Shown here piece after piece: positions 60,811 through 64,000 of a stretch of DNA of 64,000 nt. Within the stretch, counting starts at the first letter, position 1. The number at the start of each line of letters is the position of its first letter. The stretch is from contig NZ_BAABWK010000002.1 of NCBI RefSeq assembly GCF_040362765.1, forward strand, positions 186,001 through 250,000, given 5' to 3'. Source of the stretch: Pyruvatibacter sp. HU-CL02332 (lineage in GTDB: Bacteria > Pseudomonadota > Alphaproteobacteria > CGMCC-115125). A program made the translations under genes and the position numbers. Under the pieces are notes generated by a model. The model had not been told where the DNA came from. It saw only the letters and a list, made by a program, of their open reading frames with translations, and searched no databases.

Positions 60811-60886
60811 TGGCTCCCCGGGCCGGACTCGAACCAGCGACAAAGCGGTTAACAGCCGCTTGCTCTACCAACTGAGCTACCGGGGA
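60811..60886 (-). tRNA. tRNA-Asn (anticodon GTT)
   Basis: A 76-base cloverleaf with encoded CCA on the minus strand. Acceptor TCCCCGG pairs with CCGGGGA; the anticodon loop CTGTTAA gives GTT. Confidence 0.96.
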
Positions 60887-61121
60887 ACACTCACAAAGCA
60901 GCCATTGGTCAGCCGCTCCGTGCGAGATGCAGGGCTATAGCAAAGCCCTTAACGCCTTGCAAAGCCCCATTTCGCCAGAATGCAACAAATCTCGTCTTGT
61001 TCGGGTTAACACCAGCCACATTCCCGCCTACGTGTGGGGTTATCCGCACTGCATTGTCAGGACTTGGGCCGTTTGAAACTCAAAATCCGGCGCAAACTGC
61101 AATTTGACTGCACAGAGGCCC

Positions 61122-61394
61122 ATGGCACGAATCAAACTTGGCAAACGATCCTATGCTGTTCCGGGTTCAAAACCGGTCCGCATCGCCCTGGGTGTCGTTT
61201 TGGTGTTCCTGGGCATGCTCGGCTTCCTGCCAATAATCGGCTTCTGGATGATCCCGCTGGGCCTGCTCGTTCTGTCCGTGGACTCGTGGCGCGTGCGCCG
61301 GATGCGGCGGCGGCTGGAAGTCTGGTATGGACGCCGCAAGGAAGCCAAGGCGGCGCAGAAAGCCAAAGCCGCGTCTGAAACGGAAACAGCCTGA
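61122..61394 (+). CDS. Small two-helix membrane protein
   Basis: A 90-residue protein from ATG 61122 (AGAGGCCC upstream). A basic N terminus precedes VRIALGVVLVFLGMLGFLPIIGFWMIPLGLLVLSVD, a helical hairpin, then an Arg/Lys/Ala-rich tail (RRLEVWYGRRKEAKAAQKAK). The pattern resembles short PGPGW-type membrane proteins, but the signature is not complete. Function unknown. Confidence 0.65.
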   Translation: MARIKLGKRSYAVPGSKPVRIALGVVLVFLGMLGFLPIIGFWMIPLGLLVLSVDSWRVRRMRRRLEVWYGRRKEAKAAQKAKAASETETA

Positions 61395-61450
61395 GCCGCC
61401 CGTGCCTTAGGCCGGCATCGGGTTCGACGTTGCATCTGATTTGGGAAAGT

Positions 61451-61524
61451 TGGAGGCCACGCCCGGAATCGAACCGGGGTAAACGGATTTGCAGTCCGGC
61501 ACGTAACCACTCCGCCACGTGGCC
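61451..61524 (-). tRNA. tRNA-Cys (anticodon GCA)
   Basis: A 74-base cloverleaf with encoded CCA on the minus strand. Acceptor GGCCACG pairs with CGTGGCC; the anticodon loop CTGCAAA gives GCA. Confidence 0.96.
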
Positions 61525-61749
61525 TCAACCTGAATAGGGTGTCCAAAAGGACAGGATCCATCCAAGGCAGGGGGCTATAGCAGATGGTGCGCCGCCAAAC
61601 AATCGCGGAAAACACGGTATGTTCCTTCTGAGCACACTGGGACGCATTGTCAGCCACCAAGCCGCTGACTATAAGGCCCGATAACGCTATTATTGGTGCA
61701 ACCGTCAGCATTTTGCCGATTGTTGCCTCTTTCAGGTCAGGCCGAACCC

Positions 61750-62418
61750 ATGCTCGATTTTGCTTCAGCTCGCTACAACATGATCGAAAGCCAGATCCGT
61801 CCCAATGACGTGACGGACAAGTCTGTGCTTCAGGCCATGTCAGATACGCCGCGTGAACTGTTCGTGCCTGCTGCCAAACGGTCTGTGGCCTATCAGGACG
61901 AAGACTTTGTCATTCACACTTCAGAAGAAGGCGTTCAGCGCTTCATCATGGAGCCGCGTGTCTTCGCCCGTCTTCTACAGTTTGCAGACATCAAGCCGGG
62001 TGCCCTGGTCCTCTATGTTGGCGCGGGCCTTGGGTATGGCCCGGCGGTCGTTTCAAAACTGGCTGAAACAGTCGTGGCTCTGGAGAGCGACGCCACTCTG
62101 GCCAGCCATGCGGGTCAGAACCTGACAGAGGCGGGCGCTGACAATGTGGCGATCATTGAAGGTGCTCTGCAGGACGGATGTCCGGATCAGGCTCCTTTTG
62201 ACGCCATCATCGTTGATGGAGCCCTGCCAGAAGCCCCTGCAGCTCTGTGCAGCCAGCTAAAAGACGGCGGAAAGCTTGTGTGTGTGATCGGGCAGGGCCT
62301 TGCGGGCAAGGCTCACGTGTTTGAGGCCACCGGCGGTGAAGCAAGTGCCCGTGCGGAATTCAGCGCTGCGGTTGCGCCAGCACCCGGTTTTGAAAAACCT
62401 CAGGCTTTTGTCTTTTAG
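61750..62418 (+). CDS. pcm: Protein-L-isoaspartate O-methyltransferase
   Basis: A 222-residue SAM-dependent enzyme that repairs isoaspartyl residues. The start is ATG 61750 (MLDFASARYNMIESQIRPNDVTD). SAM site: GALVLYVGAGLGYGPAVVSKLA; the usual IG-x-GSGY is VGAGLGY here. FDAIIVDGALPEAP and QLKDGGKLVCVIG follow. This subtype, next to tolC, is usual in alphaproteobacteria. It reads toward tolC with 226 bases between. Confidence 0.9.
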   Translation: MLDFASARYNMIESQIRPNDVTDKSVLQAMSDTPRELFVPAAKRSVAYQDEDFVIHTSEEGVQRFIMEPRVFARLLQFADIKPGALVLYVGAGLGYGPAVVSKLAETVVALESDATLASHAGQNLTEAGADNVAIIEGALQDGCPDQAPFDAIIVDGALPEAPAALCSQLKDGGKLVCVIGQGLAGKAHVFEATGGEASARAEFSAAVAPAPGFEKPQAFVF

Positions 62419-62644
62419 GCAACAATTCGCCCACAACCGGCCTAAACCACACAACCAGTTGGGCTTTTTACGCGTAAAACCTGTGTTTAGGGGCCACCAA
62501 TGGCCGATTCACGGCTGATATGCAGACGATTTGTCCACTTTTTAGCGCGACTGTGTTGAACCGGCTTCTACCGGCACCCTATATAGGACTGACATAAGCA
62601 GCTGAGGTGCACATCGCACCGACAGGGCACAAGCGGGGCATGTT

Positions 62645-64000
62645 TTGAGCAATTATTCAGCGGACTTTCTGGCCAAGAAGCTGCGCAGCGGCGCATCTTT
62701 TGCGGCTCTTTCGCTTTCTCTCGTATTTGCGGGCGGCATGACAGCAGCGTCGGCGGAAACTCTGCAGGACGCTTTGGTGGCCACATATGGCTCCAATCCG
62801 ACGCTTCAGGCGGCCCGTGCCGAGCTTCGCGCGACTGACGAAAACGTCAATCAGGCCCTGGCCAACTGGCGCCCGTCGATTTCCGCGACCGGAACCAGCC
62901 AGTTCACCCAGTCCGACAGCGATCTGCGATCAGGCGCGGGCCTTACCTCGCTTACCGCCAAGGATGACCGCACCACAAACACCGGCACGGTCACCGTTCA
63001 GCAGAACATCTTCCGCGGCGGACGGACCGTCTCCCAGACCCGTCAGGCCAAGGCACAGGTTGCCGCGGGCCGCGCTCAACTGACCAGCACAGAACAGGAT
63101 GTGCTGCTGAGCGCCGTGACGGCCTATATGGACGTGCTGCGCGATACCGCCACCGTCGAGCTCAATCAGAACAACGTAAGCGTGCTGCAGCGCCAGCTTG
63201 AAGCCTCGCAGGATCGCTTCGATGTGGGCGAGATCACGCGGACGGATGTGGCCCAGTCGGAAGCCCGCCTCAGCCGCTCGGAATCCTCGCTCATTCAGGC
63301 GCAGGCCAATCTCATCAACTCACGCGCCACCTATGAACGGGTGGTTGGATCTGCGCCGGGCACCCTTCAGGCAGCACCCGTTCTGCCGCCACTGCCTGAG
63401 AGTGAAGATGCTGCGCTCGCCACAGCAACGGTCAACAACCCGACATTGGTTGCAGCCCGTTTTGCGGAAGAAGCCTCACGCCATGCCATTCGGACGGCAC
63501 AGGGTGGTTTGCTGCCGACACTCACCGTGCAGGGCGACTACAGTCAGTCAGACAATCCAAGCTCGACAGTGAAGAGTTCTGAAACCGCATCCGTAACTGG
63601 CCGGCTGACGATCCCGCTTTATCAGTCAGGTGCCGAATACAGCCAGATCCGCCAGGCCAAGCAGCTGAACAGCCAGTCTCGCCTGCAGATCCGCGAAGCG
63701 ACTCGCTCGGTTGAAGAAGGCGTTGCAAGTGCCTGGGAAAACTACCGTGCCGCCAATGCCCGTATTGTGTCAGACCGCGAGCAGGTGCGTGCCAACGAGA
63801 TCGCTCTTGACGGTGTTCAGCAGGAAGCACAGGTCGGCTCACGCACAACGCTTGACGTTCTCGATGCCGAGCAGGAGCTGTTGGACTCACGCGTTGCCCT
63901 GGTGACGTCAGAGCGTAATGCCTATGTCGCTGCCTATCAGGTGCTGTCGGCAATCGGCCGCCTGAATGCCGGTTACCTGGCCCTGCCAGTCGACCAGTAT
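62645..64000 (+). CDS. tolC: TolC-type outer-membrane efflux protein (3' end outside the window)
   Basis: 452 codons up to the window edge, no stop yet. The start is TTG 62645; no ATG in this frame is better placed, and the leader then is SNYSADFLAKKLRSGASFAALSLSLVFAGGM, with a signal peptide ending near ASA. LQDALVATYGSNPTLQAARAELRATDENVNQALANWRPSISA is the OEP N-terminal repeat, and the second repeat begins near AALATATVNNPTLVAARFAEEA. VGSRTTLDVLDAEQELLDSRVALVTSERNAYVAAYQVLSAIGRL is the classical OEP end. It forms the outer-membrane channel of type I secretion and RND pumps. Confidence 0.94.
   Translation, partial: MSNYSADFLAKKLRSGASFAALSLSLVFAGGMTAASAETLQDALVATYGSNPTLQAARAELRATDENVNQALANWRPSISATGTSQFTQSDSDLRSGAGLTSLTAKDDRTTNTGTVTVQQNIFRGGRTVSQTRQAKAQVAAGRAQLTSTEQDVLLSAVTAYMDVLRDTATVELNQNNVSVLQRQLEASQDRFDVGEITRTDVAQSEARLSRSESSLIQAQANLINSRATYERVVGSAPGTLQAAPVLPPLPESEDAALATATVNNPTLVAARFAEEASRHAIRTAQGGLLPTLTVQGDYSQSDNPSSTVKSSETASVTGRLTIPLYQSGAEYSQIRQAKQLNSQSRLQIREATRSVEEGVASAWENYRAANARIVSDREQVRANEIALDGVQQEAQVGSRTTLDVLDAEQELLDSRVALVTSERNAYVAAYQVLSAIGRLNAGYLALPVDQY

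Noticed and set aside
61132-61711. Minus-strand open frames over tRNA-Cys
   Set aside because: They overlap the tRNA and the small membrane protein, have no ribosome site, and read as tRNA antisense.
1-64000. CRISPR arrays, insertion sequences, prophage genes, and riboswitches upstream of metC, hom, cysK and the choline transporter genes
   Set aside because: None could be recognised by eye: no regularly spaced repeats, no transposase or phage structural genes, and no conserved riboswitch core. A covariance-model search would be needed to exclude small RNA elements.

Overview
The window looks like a contiguous piece of an alphaproteobacterial chromosome, probably a marine or aquatic member of the Hyphomicrobiales/Parvibaculales sort. 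The evidence is gene content and order: rplM-rpsI close to a type-2 argC, aminotransferase-hom-glpX-recJ, pcm next to tolC, the aapJQMP L-amino-acid transporter, an NDUFS4-like complex I accessory subunit, and a ChrR-type photo-oxidative stress locus. Coding density is high and intergenic gaps are short. I see no insertion sequence, prophage or CRISPR array. The genus is not assigned.

Layout. 1-11 kb: ribosomal protein S9, a truncated-hemoglobin-like protein, an alpha/beta hydrolase, argC, an OmpA-type lipoprotein, then the aminotransferase/hom/glpX/recJ block and tRNA-Glu. 11-19 kb: a PAS_5 protein overlapping a short DksA/TraR protein; YceI and cytochrome b561; a Sel1-like protein and a glyoxalase-fold protein; a sirtuin; an operon of a halohydrin-dehalogenase-type SDR followed by two tandem PAS_5 paralogs; and a GH13 alpha-glucosidase. 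19-27 kb: a ten-gene, translationally coupled Mrp-type cation/proton antiporter operon with a split MrpA and three antiporter-like large subunits. 27-33 kb: a double cold-shock protein, DUF192, a hotdog thioesterase, tRNA-Pro, TetR, the NDUFS4-like subunit, tRNA-Arg, and a LysR/pirin/isochorismatase/small-membrane-protein cluster that may be acquired. 33-48 kb: Sel1 and DUF1329 proteins, an aldonolactone-oxidase-like flavoprotein, a metC-modA-modB-biotinyl/lipoyl-protein-cytochrome c run, aapJQMP, and sseA/cysK.

48-57 kb is the most coherent accessory system: a ChrR-like cupin protein and an SDR face a six-gene operon (photolyase, flavin amine-oxidase-like protein, DUF1365, CFA-type methyltransferase, GPH-type transporter, DUF3833). 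Both arms are preceded by TGATCC-N18-TA elements resembling the sigma-E/ChrR promoters of Rhodobacter. The set suggests light or singlet-oxygen responsive lipid modification plus DNA photorepair. The ChrR-like protein has lost the zinc ligands of its anti-sigma domain, no sigma factor lies beside it, and a 20-bp perfect palindrome sits in its leader.

57-64 kb: a choline/betaine-type ABC transporter, an Ada-N/AraC regulator without a methyltransferase domain, two small membrane proteins, tRNA-Asn and tRNA-Cys, pcm, and a tolC gene that runs off the end of the window.
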